Origin: Lentzea aerocolonigenes
Lineage (GTDB): Bacteria; Actinomycetota; Actinomycetes; Mycobacteriales; Pseudonocardiaceae
NCBI RefSeq assembly: GCF_000974445.1
Contig: NZ_BBOJ01000005.1
Coordinates: 124,001 to 188,000 of the forward strand
Direction of reading: 5' to 3'
DNA length: 64,000 nt
Below the pieces are notes generated by a model that was given only the letters and a program-made list of their open reading frames with translations, made no database searches and was not told the DNA's origin. Both the position numbers and the translations under genes were made by a program. Shown piece after piece: positions 52,437 through 60,382 of the stretch. The number at the start of each line of letters is the position of its first letter. Positions within the stretch are counted from its first letter, which is position 1.

Positions 52437-52987
52437 CCGCGGGTCTGACCCTCGGCCTGGCCGTTCACGTACCAGTAGTAGTGCCCCTTGTACCGGCTCC
52501 CGAAGTGCAGCTCGTACGTGCCGCTGACCCGCGAACGCTGCTTCGACGCGTAGATGATCACCCGTGACCTCGGCCCGACGTCCTGGCGGAGCTCGTCGGT
52601 CGTCGTGTCGTTCCACGTCCACTCGCGGCGGTACGACGTCTGGATCGACCACTCGAACGACTTGCCGATCTTCGATCCGGCCGAGAAGTCGACGCCGAAC
52701 GAGTGCGAGGTGCCCTGGCTCGCCTCGTACCTGATCACCCTGGTCTGGTTGAAGTTCGTGCAGTTCGTCGAGCTGCCGGCGAGCTGGCGAGGCCCGTTGA
52801 AGACCGAGATGCCGCCGTTGGGCTTGAAGTCGCACCTGTCGGTGCGAGCCTGGTTGCACAGGTCCAGCAACTCTCGGGTCGTCGGCTGGCCCTCGTGGTT
52901 GGCCGAGGCCGTCCCCGGCACGGCGATGACGATGCCTGTCAGAGCGGCGATCGCGACCGCGACCACCCGGCGTGCGAACGTGTTCAT
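52391..52987 (-). CDS. Secreted protein with ETX/MTX2-like beta-strand pattern
   Basis: The product is 198 aa. A signal peptide (MNTFARRVVAVAIAALTGIV, cleavage near ASA-N30) is followed by a domain with six Cys in the mature part. The central region has long alternating polar/non-polar strands rich in Ser, Thr and aromatic residues (FSAGSKIGKSFEWSIQTSY), then VGPRSRVIIYASKQRSRVSG. This order recalls the pore-forming insertion domain of aerolysin/ETX/MTX2-type toxins. The match is by pattern only. It lies 14 bp downstream of the crystallin-like gene and is probably co-transcribed with it. Confidence 0.65.
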   Translation of the reverse strand: MNTFARRVVAVAIAALTGIVIAVPGTASANHEGQPTTRELLDLCNQARTDRCDFKPNGGISVFNGPRQLAGSSTNCTNFNQTRVIRYEASQGTSHSFGVDFSAGSKIGKSFEWSIQTSYRREWTWNDTTTDELRQDVGPRSRVIIYASKQRSRVSGTYELHFGSRYKGHYYWYVNGQAEGQTRGQPWDLRSEQVPASC

Positions 52988-53001
52988 CTTCTCCCTTTGC
53001 T

Positions 53002-53445
53002 TCAGCTGAGGCCGACCGTGACGGCCCTGTCGTTGGCCCACGAGCCGACGTCCGGCTCGTTGCCCTTGAAGGGCCCCTCGCGTTGACCATCGGCGAAGTA
53101 GAGCCACACCCAGCAGCTCGACCAGGCCTGGACCGAGCTGACCTTGTTCCGCATGTCGTTGCCGAGCGAGACCCAGTGGTCGACCGTGTCGTTCTTGGGA
53201 CACGGCCTGGGCACCCAGATCGTGAGCGAGTCGCCGGAGTAGTCCAGGCCGGTGAACAGCTTCGCGCCGATCACGTCGCTCGGATTCCGCACCGAACCGC
53301 TGCCGCTGCAGCTGTACCGGCCCGTGGTCGTGGAGAAGTCGCAACGCTGCGCGGCCTGGGCCGGCACCGCGGTGAGCAGTGCTGTCACCGCTGCCGCGAC
53401 GGTGCCGAGCACGGCTGTTTTACCGGCTTTGGTCCAAAAACCCAC
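53002..53445 (-). CDS. Secreted beta/gamma-crystallin-like (peptidase inhibitor I36-like) protein
   Basis: The product is 147 aa. The GTG at 53445 has an AGGGAGGG ribosome-binding site 5 nt ahead. A Sec leader ends near AQA-AQRCDF. The mature part has two crystallin-like Greek-key patches (GLDYSGDSLTIW and WVSLGNDMRNKVSSVQAW) and paired Cys. In Streptomyces such folds act as metalloprotease inhibitors or calcium-stabilised structural proteins. It heads a two-gene operon with the ETX-like protein. Confidence 0.75.
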   Translation of the reverse strand: MGFWTKAGKTAVLGTVAAAVTALLTAVPAQAAQRCDFSTTTGRYSCSGSGSVRNPSDVIGAKLFTGLDYSGDSLTIWVPRPCPKNDTVDHWVSLGNDMRNKVSSVQAWSSCWVWLYFADGQREGPFKGNEPDVGSWANDRAVTVGLS

Positions 53446-53686
53446 AGAACCCTCCCTAGAAACGGCGAGATGCCGCGAAATTCGATAGGGTGGAACGTTG
53501 TGAATCTTGCGGTGTTCGTCCGGTAATCGTCCATCCACGATATTCGGAAAAGGCGATCTCGCGTGCTGTGTCCGAATCAGCGATTCGCGCACTGCCTGTC
53601 GCCCGGTCGCAGGTTTCGGAAACTTCGGATTTGTTTCCTCTTCTTTCGGAACGCCAGGCGTGTCTTTTGTCCGGTGTAGTGGACGT

Positions 53687-54562
53687 GTGGAACCAACGGC
53701 AGTGGTGACCTCGGCTCGGGAATGCGCTCGTCGGGTGTTGGCGGTGTGCCTGGCCGCACTGCCGCAGGCGGATCACAGCGAGGCGGAGGTCGTGGCGGGC
53801 GTGCGGGAGATCGGCGCGCTGTGGGCGAGGTCCGGCGGCCGGGTGGACGACCTGCTGAGCGCGCTCAACGCGATGGCGGCGGAGCTCGACGGCAACGGCG
53901 CGCCGTGCCACGACGGCTGCGAGCGGCTCGTGGTCGAGCTGGAGCGCGGCTTCCGCCCGGCCGCGCCGGAACCGGTGTTGACGCCTGAGGGAACAGCTGC
54001 GGTGTTCGCGGTCGACGGGGGATCCGCCGACGTGGTGGCGGCCGCGTTCCAGCGCAGCGGGCGGTCGGACGTGACGTGTGTGGTGGTGGGCGACCGGGCC
54101 GAGGTGCTGCTGCCGTCGCGCGGTGAGCAGGCGGCGGTGCACGAGTGCGAGGTCGTGCTCGCGAAGCTGCCGGGCTGGTCGATCCGGGCGGCGGTCGCCT
54201 CGGAACCGGACGGCCTCGCCGCCGCGTCACGGCTGCTGGGCATCGCGGTCGCGCTGGACCTGCCGGACGGCGTCTACGGCCGCGCCGACCTGCTGATCGA
54301 GGGCGCGGTGGCCCGCTCGCGGGAGAGCTCCGCGGCGCTGCGCCGGCTGATCACGCCGGTGATGGAGAGCCACTCGCTGCGCACGACCCTGGCGGCGCTG
54401 ATCGCCGAGGGCGGCAACCGGACCGGCGCGGCGGAACGACTGATCATCCACCGCAGCACCATCGACTACCGGCTGGCGCGCATCGAGCAGCTGACCGGAC
54501 AGTCCCCGCTGACCGTGAGAGGACTTCAGGTGCTCACCACGGCGTACGCGTTGTGCTCCTAG
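53687..54562 (+). CDS. PucR/CdaR-type helix-turn-helix regulator
   Basis: The product is 291 aa from a GTG at 53687; the start is uncertain (GTG at 53702 also fits). The C-terminal HTH is AERLIIHRSTIDYRLARIEQLTG within a PucR-type domain (LAALIAEGGNRTGAAERL). The N-terminal half shows no known sensor motif. It is paralogous to the convergent regulator that follows, and their 3' ends overlap by 29 bp. Confidence 0.83.
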   Translation: MEPTAVVTSARECARRVLAVCLAALPQADHSEAEVVAGVREIGALWARSGGRVDDLLSALNAMAAELDGNGAPCHDGCERLVVELERGFRPAAPEPVLTPEGTAAVFAVDGGSADVVAAAFQRSGRSDVTCVVVGDRAEVLLPSRGEQAAVHECEVVLAKLPGWSIRAAVASEPDGLAAASRLLGIAVALDLPDGVYGRADLLIEGAVARSRESSAALRRLITPVMESHSLRTTLAALIAEGGNRTGAAERLIIHRSTIDYRLARIEQLTGQSPLTVRGLQVLTTAYALCS

Positions 54563-55553
54563 AGCCGCCGGCGCCTGCCACGGCCCGGCGGTGCACCACG
54601 GCGTGCAACGTGAGCGCTGTCGCCAGCGTCTGCAGTCCCCGCGCGGCCATCGGCGCGCACCCGGTCAGATGGCCGACGCGGTTGAGCCGGTAGTCCAGCG
54701 TGCTGCGGTGGATGTTCAGCGTGCTCGCCGCCTTGCTGCGGTTGCCTGCCGTGGCGACGAGGGTCTCGACCGTCGTGCGCAGCAGCTCGTGGTGCACCAC
54801 CGGTGCGATGAGCGCGAGCAGGGCCACCAACGCCTCGGTGTCGCGCATCAGCGCGTACTCCACCACCACGTCCTGGACGTCGTAGACACCCGGTGGCGCG
54901 GCCAGGTTCGTGACGAGGTCGAGCACGACGCTCGCCTGCACCCCGGCGTCCTCGATCTCGGTGTTCGGCCGCCACGTGACCGCGAGCCACGTCGGGTCCG
55001 CCAGATCCTCACGCAACTCCTCGCACAGCTGGACGGCGTCTTTCTCGTCGTGCGCGGGCGCCAGCAGGAACCCGCCGCCGTCCGAGAGCAGGTGCACGGC
55101 ACCGAGCCGGCCGCGCGCCGTCAGCGCGTGGCCGATCCGCGGGCCGAGGTCGCCGTCGCAGCGCAGGGCGATCACCGCGTAGTCCGGTTCGGGCGGCACG
55201 TGCCCTCCCCACAACAGGTTCGCGGCCGCCAGCTGCCCGTCTTCGCCACGCACCGCCTGCTCGAAGCCGCTCGCCAGCGCGCACACGGCCGACACCTCGG
55301 TGCGGCGCACCGCTTCCACGAGCCGCGGCACGTCACCGCCGGTGTCGCCGGTGATCACGGCGGCGACGGCCGACTCGGTGTGGTGCCGCAGCGCGAGCAC
55401 GAGCGGGGCGAGCGGCCGTTGCCGCCTCCCCCAAGCGATGCCGAGCTCGCGCAGCCGCGTCAGGTCCAGTTCGGACGGTTCATCTGCGATCGCGGCCCGG
55501 TACAGCGCCTCGACGTCCGCGAGGACGACGTCCAACTCGTGCCGCACCGTCAC
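54534..55553 (-). CDS. PucR/CdaR-type regulator at the end of the YcnI-CopC operon
   Basis: The product is 339 aa. The GTG at 55553 overlaps the CopC-like stop by 4 bp (GTGA). The HTH is ASTLNIHRSTLDYRLNRVGHLTG, close to that of the paralogue on the other strand. The N-terminal 150 residues carry the RsbR-like helical pattern common in actinobacterial PucR proteins. Location suggests control by copper or envelope status, but no ligand site is visible. Confidence 0.85.
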   Translation of the reverse strand: MTVRHELDVVLADVEALYRAAIADEPSELDLTRLRELGIAWGRRQRPLAPLVLALRHHTESAVAAVITGDTGGDVPRLVEAVRRTEVSAVCALASGFEQAVRGEDGQLAAANLLWGGHVPPEPDYAVIALRCDGDLGPRIGHALTARGRLGAVHLLSDGGGFLLAPAHDEKDAVQLCEELREDLADPTWLAVTWRPNTEIEDAGVQASVVLDLVTNLAAPPGVYDVQDVVVEYALMRDTEALVALLALIAPVVHHELLRTTVETLVATAGNRSKAASTLNIHRSTLDYRLNRVGHLTGCAPMAARGLQTLATALTLHAVVHRRAVAGAGGSRSTTRTPW

Positions 55554-56029
55554 CGGCGCGCCCGCGCCTGCCGAAAGGCCGCGGCCGTCAGCAGCGCCGC
55601 GATGCACAGGACGATCGTGCCGAGACCCGCCCACGTCTGCCAGCTCATCCCGCCGGACGACCCCGGCTCGGCGAACGTGAACCTGAGCTGCCCGGTCAGC
55701 GGGGACGGCTCGCCGAGACGAATCGTGTAGTCGACGACGTAGTCGCCAGACGGCGGCTGGGGCGACAGGACGGCGGTCACGACGTTGTCGTCGACGCCCA
55801 TCGCGCCGGAACTCCACGGTTTGCCGTCCGGGCCGGTGACGGTGACGACGTTGGCACCGCCGCCGAGCACCGGCCGGTCGAAGGTGAGCCGGACTGTTTC
55901 GGGTGCCTTGCGCAGCTGCGCACCGGCCGCAGGAGTGGAGGACACCAACTGCCCGGCGGCGGAGGCGGGCGGGACGGCGACGCCCAGTCCGAACAGCGCG
56001 ACCAGGACGATCAGGCAGAGCTTCTTCAC
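55550..56029 (-). CDS. CopC-domain membrane-anchored protein lacking the usual copper ligands
   Basis: The product is 159 aa with a GTG start (VKKLCLIVLVALFG) and a Sec leader, a CopC/YobA-like beta barrel (about 28-120) with SSTPAAGAQLRKAPETVRLTFDRPV cut by typical Pro and Phe positions, and a C-terminal transmembrane helix. The mature N-terminus reads AGQLVSS where copper-binding CopC has a His, and the later Asp-x-His ligand pair is also absent. It overlaps the YcnI stop by 4 bp. Without the ligands it may be structural. Confidence 0.85.
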   Translation of the reverse strand: MKKLCLIVLVALFGLGVAVPPASAAGQLVSSTPAAGAQLRKAPETVRLTFDRPVLGGGANVVTVTGPDGKPWSSGAMGVDDNVVTAVLSPQPPSGDYVVDYTIRLGEPSPLTGQLRFTFAEPGSSGGMSWQTWAGLGTIVLCIAALLTAAAFRQARARR

Positions 56030-56682
56030 TGCGGACTCCTCCGGCGCGGCCGGGTCAGCGCGATCACGCCGAACACGACCATGATCAGCAGGGCGCTTCC
56101 GAGCGGTACCGCCACCAGCCAGGTCGGACCGCTCGTCGTCTGGGCGTGCCCGTGCCCGTGGGCGGTGCCCGACGGCTCGGCGAGCGCGACCACCGGTGCG
56201 GGGTACTTCGGTTCGGCGTCCCCGGTCTGCTCCTCTGCCCAGTTCGTGAGCGTGCCGTCGGCGTAGATCTGCTTGGTGGGCAACAGGATCCGGTCGACGT
56301 TCGAGGGCAGCGGTGACGCGGTGAACGAGAACTCGTCGTAGTGCTCGTCGCCGGGCGGGATCGCGCGGTCGAGCGTGGTCCACGTGATCCTGGTGACGAC
56401 GCCTCCGGCCGCCCGCCCGATCTCGGGGGTCCAGCCGGGCACCGGTCTGGTGCGCACCCTGGTGATGTCGTACCCGGTGGGCACGGTCACCTCGATCCGG
56501 ACCGTCGGCTGCGTGCCCTCGTTCGGCACCCTGAGCACGAACGCGCCGTCGCCGCCCTTTTCCGCCGCTGCGCCGTAGACGTGGGCCGTGACGTGCGCTC
56601 CGGCCGTGCCGGTGCCGAGCAGACAGACGGCGACCGCGAGCAGGGCCGCCCGGCACAGCCGCAGAAATCCGTTGGCAGACAT
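56026..56682 (-). CDS. YcnI-like (DUF1775) copper-associated protein
   Basis: The product is 218 aa from the ATG at 56682. A Sec leader ends at TAGA, so His is the first mature residue (HVTAHVYG), as needed for the histidine-brace-like copper site known in YcnI. The DUF1775 core follows (FVLRVPNEGT, ITWTTLDRAIPPGDEHYDEFSF). A C-terminal transmembrane helix and Arg-rich tail anchor it. Between core and anchor there is a HGHGHAQ stretch. First gene of the YcnI-CopC-PucR operon. Confidence 0.88.
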   Translation of the reverse strand: MSANGFLRLCRAALLAVAVCLLGTGTAGAHVTAHVYGAAAEKGGDGAFVLRVPNEGTQPTVRIEVTVPTGYDITRVRTRPVPGWTPEIGRAAGGVVTRITWTTLDRAIPPGDEHYDEFSFTASPLPSNVDRILLPTKQIYADGTLTNWAEEQTGDAEPKYPAPVVALAEPSGTAHGHGHAQTTSGPTWLVAVPLGSALLIMVVFGVIALTRPRRRSPQ

Positions 56683-56711
56683 GGAGTTACCCCAGGTTCG
56701 GGAGTAGGGGA

Positions 56712-56740
56712 GGCGGTGCGGCCCGCCGGTCCGCACCGCC
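56712..56740 (-). terminator. Hairpin terminator after the small secreted-protein gene
   Basis: GGCGGTGCGG and its exact complement form a 10-bp stem around a 9-nt loop, 8 bp beyond the stop at 56749 on the minus strand. It isolates that gene from the YcnI operon downstream. Confidence 0.7.
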
Positions 56741-56748
56741 GGCTCAGG

Positions 56749-57132
56749 TCACCTGTTGCGGATGGTCATGAAGTAGTAGTTGCGGGAGTCGGGTCCGTTC
56801 CACTGCCCGTCCCAGGCGTTGAACTGGGTGTTGCCCTCGCAGTTGCGACCGGTGTAGCCGGTGAGCGCCAGGTGGTGCCGCCAGTAGTTGAACGAGATGT
56901 TCGGCCATTCGCGGGTCTGGCCGGGCTCGATGCCGGTCAGGCAGCGCCCGTTCCGGTTCTCCCGCAGGCTGCGGACCTGCTGGGTGGCGTTGGTGATGCG
57001 CACGCACGACTCGCCCTGCGGGGCGCGGCAGTCCGCCGCCTGCGCGGGGGCACTCGCGAGCGTGATCGTCGCCAGTGCGGTCGTGAGCGCGCCGGCCAGG
57101 GCGAGCATCCTGGTCCGATTCGAACGTGCCAT
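56749..57132 (-). CDS. Small secreted protein, unknown function
   Basis: The product is 127 aa. The ATG at 57132 follows a GAGGAAG ribosome-binding site and starts a Sec leader ending near AQA-ADCRAP. The mature 95 residues contain four Cys (likely two disulfides), many Trp/Tyr/Asn and a compact beta-rich pattern (NISFNYWRHHLALTGYTGRNC). I do not recognise the family. It has its own terminator. Confidence 0.75.
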   Translation of the reverse strand: MARSNRTRMLALAGALTTALATITLASAPAQAADCRAPQGESCVRITNATQQVRSLRENRNGRCLTGIEPGQTREWPNISFNYWRHHLALTGYTGRNCEGNTQFNAWDGQWNGPDSRNYYFMTIRNR

Positions 57133-57409
57133 TCGAGACTTCCTCACGTGTCATTTGCGGGTGGGGAACTGGACGTCATCGTGGCCGGAATTCGAGTGCG
57201 GACGAAACCGAATGCACGCTTTTCGGAACAATTCGCTCGAGCTTGCGGAAAGGGAAAGTTCCCAGCCTTGAGCTGTGACCGCCGTCAAACCGAATTCCTC
57301 AGCACGGGACCGGTACGCCGCATGTCCAGGCGCGTTCTGTGCGGGTTCCTGGGGCCATTACCGGTGCGAGCGACCTGCCTTCGCACCGCGTTGCCGTACT
57401 TGGGCTCGC

Positions 57410-58219
57410 TCATCCCCACTGCTGGTTGCGGGACTGATCGCATGGAGCCAGTTGCAGTCCTGCGCTGCTGTCGTGCAGGCACGCATCGCGGACCGAGCTG
57501 CGGACTTCGGCGGCGTCCTGCGAGATCGTGATCTTCCACCGCTGTGAGTCCGTCTCGGCGCATGCGGCGCTGCGAAGGCCTGTGGGGCTGAGGTCCAGGC
57601 ACGCCCCCGTGGCGTGGTTGCTGAGCCGATAGGTGCCGTCCCCGGCCGCCTGCGGTGTCCACCGCTGGTAGCTCATACCGTTGCAGCGAAAGGTTCTGAG
57701 TCCGCCGTCCAGGCTGTCGTCCAGGCAAGCGCCGGTGGCCCTGCTGACGAAAATGCGATTCCCGGCTGCGGAGATCAGGCCCGCTGAACCGTCCGTGCTC
57801 GAGGTCGGCTGTGTCGGTGCGGTGGCCGTCGAGACGAACGCCAGGGTGATCAAGCTGCCCAGCGCCGCGCCGACGCCGGCACCGGCCAACGCCCACAACC
57901 ACCTGCGGCCCGTCCTGGGGGGAGCTGTGCCCGGCTTCTCCGGTGAGGGCTCCGGTGCCGTGCGGGGCTGAACCGCATCGGCCGCTTCCCAGCGCGCCCG
58001 GTACTCGGCGGGATCCGCGCCCAGGGCCGTGCACAGGGCCCGCACGACGTCCCACGGCGGGACGGAGCGCCCGCGGAGGTATCGCGACAGCGACGAGTCG
58101 CTCACGTGGATCTCGGATTCCAGCGACCGCAGAGGACGTCCGGAGTCCCGCTGCAGAGTGCTGAGCGCGGTGGCCAGACTGCGCACCGGGTCGGATTCGT
58201 TCTGCTGGCCGCCAGCCAT
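57410..58219 (-). CDS. Membrane-anchored XRE-type protein with a ricin-type lectin tail
   Basis: The product is about 269 aa from the ATG at 58219, which has an upstream GAGG; an ATG at 58285 is possible. An N-terminal XRE HTH (SLESEIHVSDSSLSRYLRGRSVPPWDVVRALC) is followed by a Pro-rich linker, one transmembrane helix (WLWALAGAGVGAALGSLITLAFV) and an extracytoplasmic ricin B domain with QRW, QRW and QQW repeats (YQRW, SQRW, NQQW). This looks like a one-component transmembrane regulator with carbohydrate sensing outside. The HTH has diverged and DNA binding is not certain. Confidence 0.82.
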   Translation of the reverse strand: MAGGQQNESDPVRSLATALSTLQRDSGRPLRSLESEIHVSDSSLSRYLRGRSVPPWDVVRALCTALGADPAEYRARWEAADAVQPRTAPEPSPEKPGTAPPRTGRRWLWALAGAGVGAALGSLITLAFVSTATAPTQPTSSTDGSAGLISAAGNRIFVSRATGACLDDSLDGGLRTFRCNGMSYQRWTPQAAGDGTYRLSNHATGACLDLSPTGLRSAACAETDSQRWKITISQDAAEVRSSVRDACLHDSSAGLQLAPCDQSRNQQWG

Positions 58220-58548
58220 CGAGACCTCGTTCACGCCGGGCCGACGGCGTGCTTCGACCGGCGGCACCTGTCCCGGGACGGTCATGTCCCAGCAGGTCAG
58301 GAACCTAGCGGTCCCAAATGAGCTGAAGCAACCGGGACACGCTTGCGCACGGGCACTGATCGACTACAACCTGTGTTCGTCCGAATGCCGGGTGTGCCGT
58401 TAGGCCTTTCAGTCTCACGGCCCAGCTTCGCCGACAAGCCTCGACCGCTACCTCGAACGGTGGCCGCGCGGTCGAGGCGGAGGGCGGGGCCGGCTCGTTC
58501 CAGGGCGGGCGCCGGCCGCGGTTCGCAACGTCGATCAGGGGAGCGATC

Positions 58549-59007
58549 ATGTCTTGCAGAGTCACAGGAGCAGCGCTGGGAGCGCTGCTCGCTCTTTCCG
58601 TCACGGTCACCGTGGCACCGGCGGAGGCCGCCACGGCCGATCCGGTGGCCTCAGTGCTTGCAGTCACGTCGCCGACTTCGTCATCTGGCGAAACGGTGAG
58701 CGACCAGCAGTTGCAAGCTGCAGGCTACGAGCGCATGGCCGTCGTCAGGGCAGGCGGGGCGACCGGCACGTTGTGGCGGATCATCGAACCGGCGGGCGCG
58801 TGGACGTGGCATGCCAACCTCCACAACGCCGCGCCGGGTTCGAAAGTCTGGGCTGAGAACTGGTTCAGCAACGTCGTGTCATCGGCGACTGTTCCGTCGG
58901 GCGAGATCGGGGTCAACACCGGTACCTGGTCCAGCTTCGGCAAGTTCCGGGTCTGCTTCCGCCTGGCTGACGGTACGTATCGCGGCTCGTACTACTCGCA
59001 GACCTAG
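58549..59007 (+). CDS. Small secreted protein, unknown function
   Basis: The product is 152 aa. The ATG follows a CAGGGGAG-type ribosome-binding site. A Sec leader (LGALLALSVTVTVAPAEA) is followed by a Ser/Thr-rich linker and a compact domain rich in Trp and Gly (GAWTWHANLHNAAPGSKVWAEN), with only one Cys. No family is recognised. It is preceded by 260 bp without a clear gene. Confidence 0.75.
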   Translation: MSCRVTGAALGALLALSVTVTVAPAEAATADPVASVLAVTSPTSSSGETVSDQQLQAAGYERMAVVRAGGATGTLWRIIEPAGAWTWHANLHNAAPGSKVWAENWFSNVVSSATVPSGEIGVNTGTWSSFGKFRVCFRLADGTYRGSYYSQT

Positions 59008-59281
59008 CCGGCGCCCAGGTGGCCGGTAGACCTCGGTCGGCTGAGGACAGGGGGTGTCGACCGCGCCTCCGGCCACCACTGGTAGGCGCCCGCTCGCCTT
59101 CCACTGCTCGGGTGGAATGTGAATTCGGTGGTGGTGTGTGATCGTCACAAATGTGTCGTTCAGTCGTCAATAAAGTGGTCGATATCGTTCATCTGTGGCG
59201 ATGTCGGCATGCATCTGGCCGTCAAGTCGGCCATGGAAATTCTGAGATTTCAGCAAGTCATCAGATGACTGTTAGGGGAGA

Positions 59282-59821
59282 ATGATGAAGCTGCTCACTG
59301 GGATTGTTGTCGGCGCGCTCGGATTCGCGCTGTTGTCGGCGCCGGCGGTGTCCGCCGCACCTGTTTCGACGGACGTGTCCGCGATGGAGAATGTTTCCGC
59401 GGCGGCTGTATCGCGCACGGAGATGATCCAGCGTGCCAAGTCCTGGAACCCGCACACCGCCAAGCGGATTCCTTACAGCCAGAGCAAGACCCACGGCGGT
59501 TACCGCACCGACTGCTCGGGCTACGTGTCGATGGCGGCCAAGCTGGCCAAGCCGGGAGCGACCACGGTGAATCTGGCCTCCTCGACTTACACGGTCGCGA
59601 TCAACAAGAACGACATGCGCATGGGGGACCTGTTCATCGACTCCATCGGTGACGCCAACAGCCGCCATGTCGTGATCTTCGAGAAGTGGGCCAACGCGCA
59701 GCACACTGCCTACTGGGCCTACGAACAGCGCGGCGGCTACGGCACCGATTATCGGGCCCGCAGCTACGGTCTGGGCGGCGACCAGTACAAGGCTCGGCGT
59801 CTGAAGAACATCACCGGCTGA
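59282..59821 (+). CDS. Secreted NlpC/P60-like cysteine hydrolase
   Basis: The product is 179 aa. The ATG follows TTAGGGGAGA; the second ATG three bases on is an equal candidate. A Sec leader ends near VSA-APVS. The catalytic Cys is in TDCSGYVSMA near residue 78, with the His in SRHVVIFE near 128, in the order expected for C40 peptidoglycan hydrolases. There is no LysM or SH3b domain. It may cut peptide cross-links in the wall, of self or of neighbours. Confidence 0.8.
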   Translation: MMKLLTGIVVGALGFALLSAPAVSAAPVSTDVSAMENVSAAAVSRTEMIQRAKSWNPHTAKRIPYSQSKTHGGYRTDCSGYVSMAAKLAKPGATTVNLASSTYTVAINKNDMRMGDLFIDSIGDANSRHVVIFEKWANAQHTAYWAYEQRGGYGTDYRARSYGLGGDQYKARRLKNITG

Positions 59822-59834
59822 CACGAAGGACAGG

Positions 59835-59865
59835 TGCGGGCGGCCCCGTTGTGGTGCCGCCCGCA
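59835..59865 (+). terminator. Hairpin terminator after the NlpC/P60-like gene
   Basis: TGCGGGCGGC and its exact complement form a 10-bp stem with an 11-nt loop, starting 13 bp past the stop. Confidence 0.7.
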
Positions 59866-60089
59866 TTCTGGTGAACAACCACGAAGAGAACGGTGCCGTC
59901 GGCACTGAAGAACGCGTGCCTAATGCGGTAGAGCTGGACCGCAACTGGCAGTGCCCGCGAAATGCCCGCTCTGACCCGAGAACAACCATTCGAAAAGGCT
60001 GCTTGAGCTTCGCGCCGGGCAGCTTCCATCGCCATCGCGGCGTCGACGTTCTGCCGAGGTGCACCACCCCCGACTGGGGCGTGTCCGGA

Positions 60090-60382
60090 TCGAGACTGGT
60101 CGCTGATGGCCAGCCCGCTGGTTCTCCGGTCGTCGAGGTGGTCGGCCGGTGCGACGAGGCCGGGATCGACCCGCTGCTCGACCTCGTCAACGAAGGCGCC
60201 TGCGGCGACGTCTTCGTGAGGAAGCCGCCCGCACGTTCGCGCTCAGCCTCGCCACCTCCGCCGAGCTCGTCGAATCCACCGGCCGTGATGGCGATTTCTG
60301 CGATCACATGGCCGCGGTGTGCGACGCCCACCGCACGAAGTGGGACCGGCGCCAGGAACCCGACTGGGCACACCTGCCCTGA
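60090..60382 (+). pseudogene. Frameshifted remnant of an unidentified soluble protein
   Basis: One frame gives a normal-looking stretch (VVEVVGRCDEAGIDPLLDLV) up to about 60215 and then turns into Ser/Pro-rich sequence. A second frame, from about 60220, continues with a helical stretch (EEAARTFALSLATSAELVES, then TKWDRRQEPDWAHLP) to a stop at 60382. The two halves join into one plausible alpha-helical protein if one frameshift is allowed. No start or ribosome-binding site is evident. Family unknown; a sequencing error cannot be excluded. Confidence 0.5.

Noticed and set aside
59008..59281. Possible c-di-AMP riboswitch before the NlpC/P60-like gene
   Set aside because: Such riboswitches often precede wall hydrolases in actinomycetes, but the conserved core is not visible in this leader.
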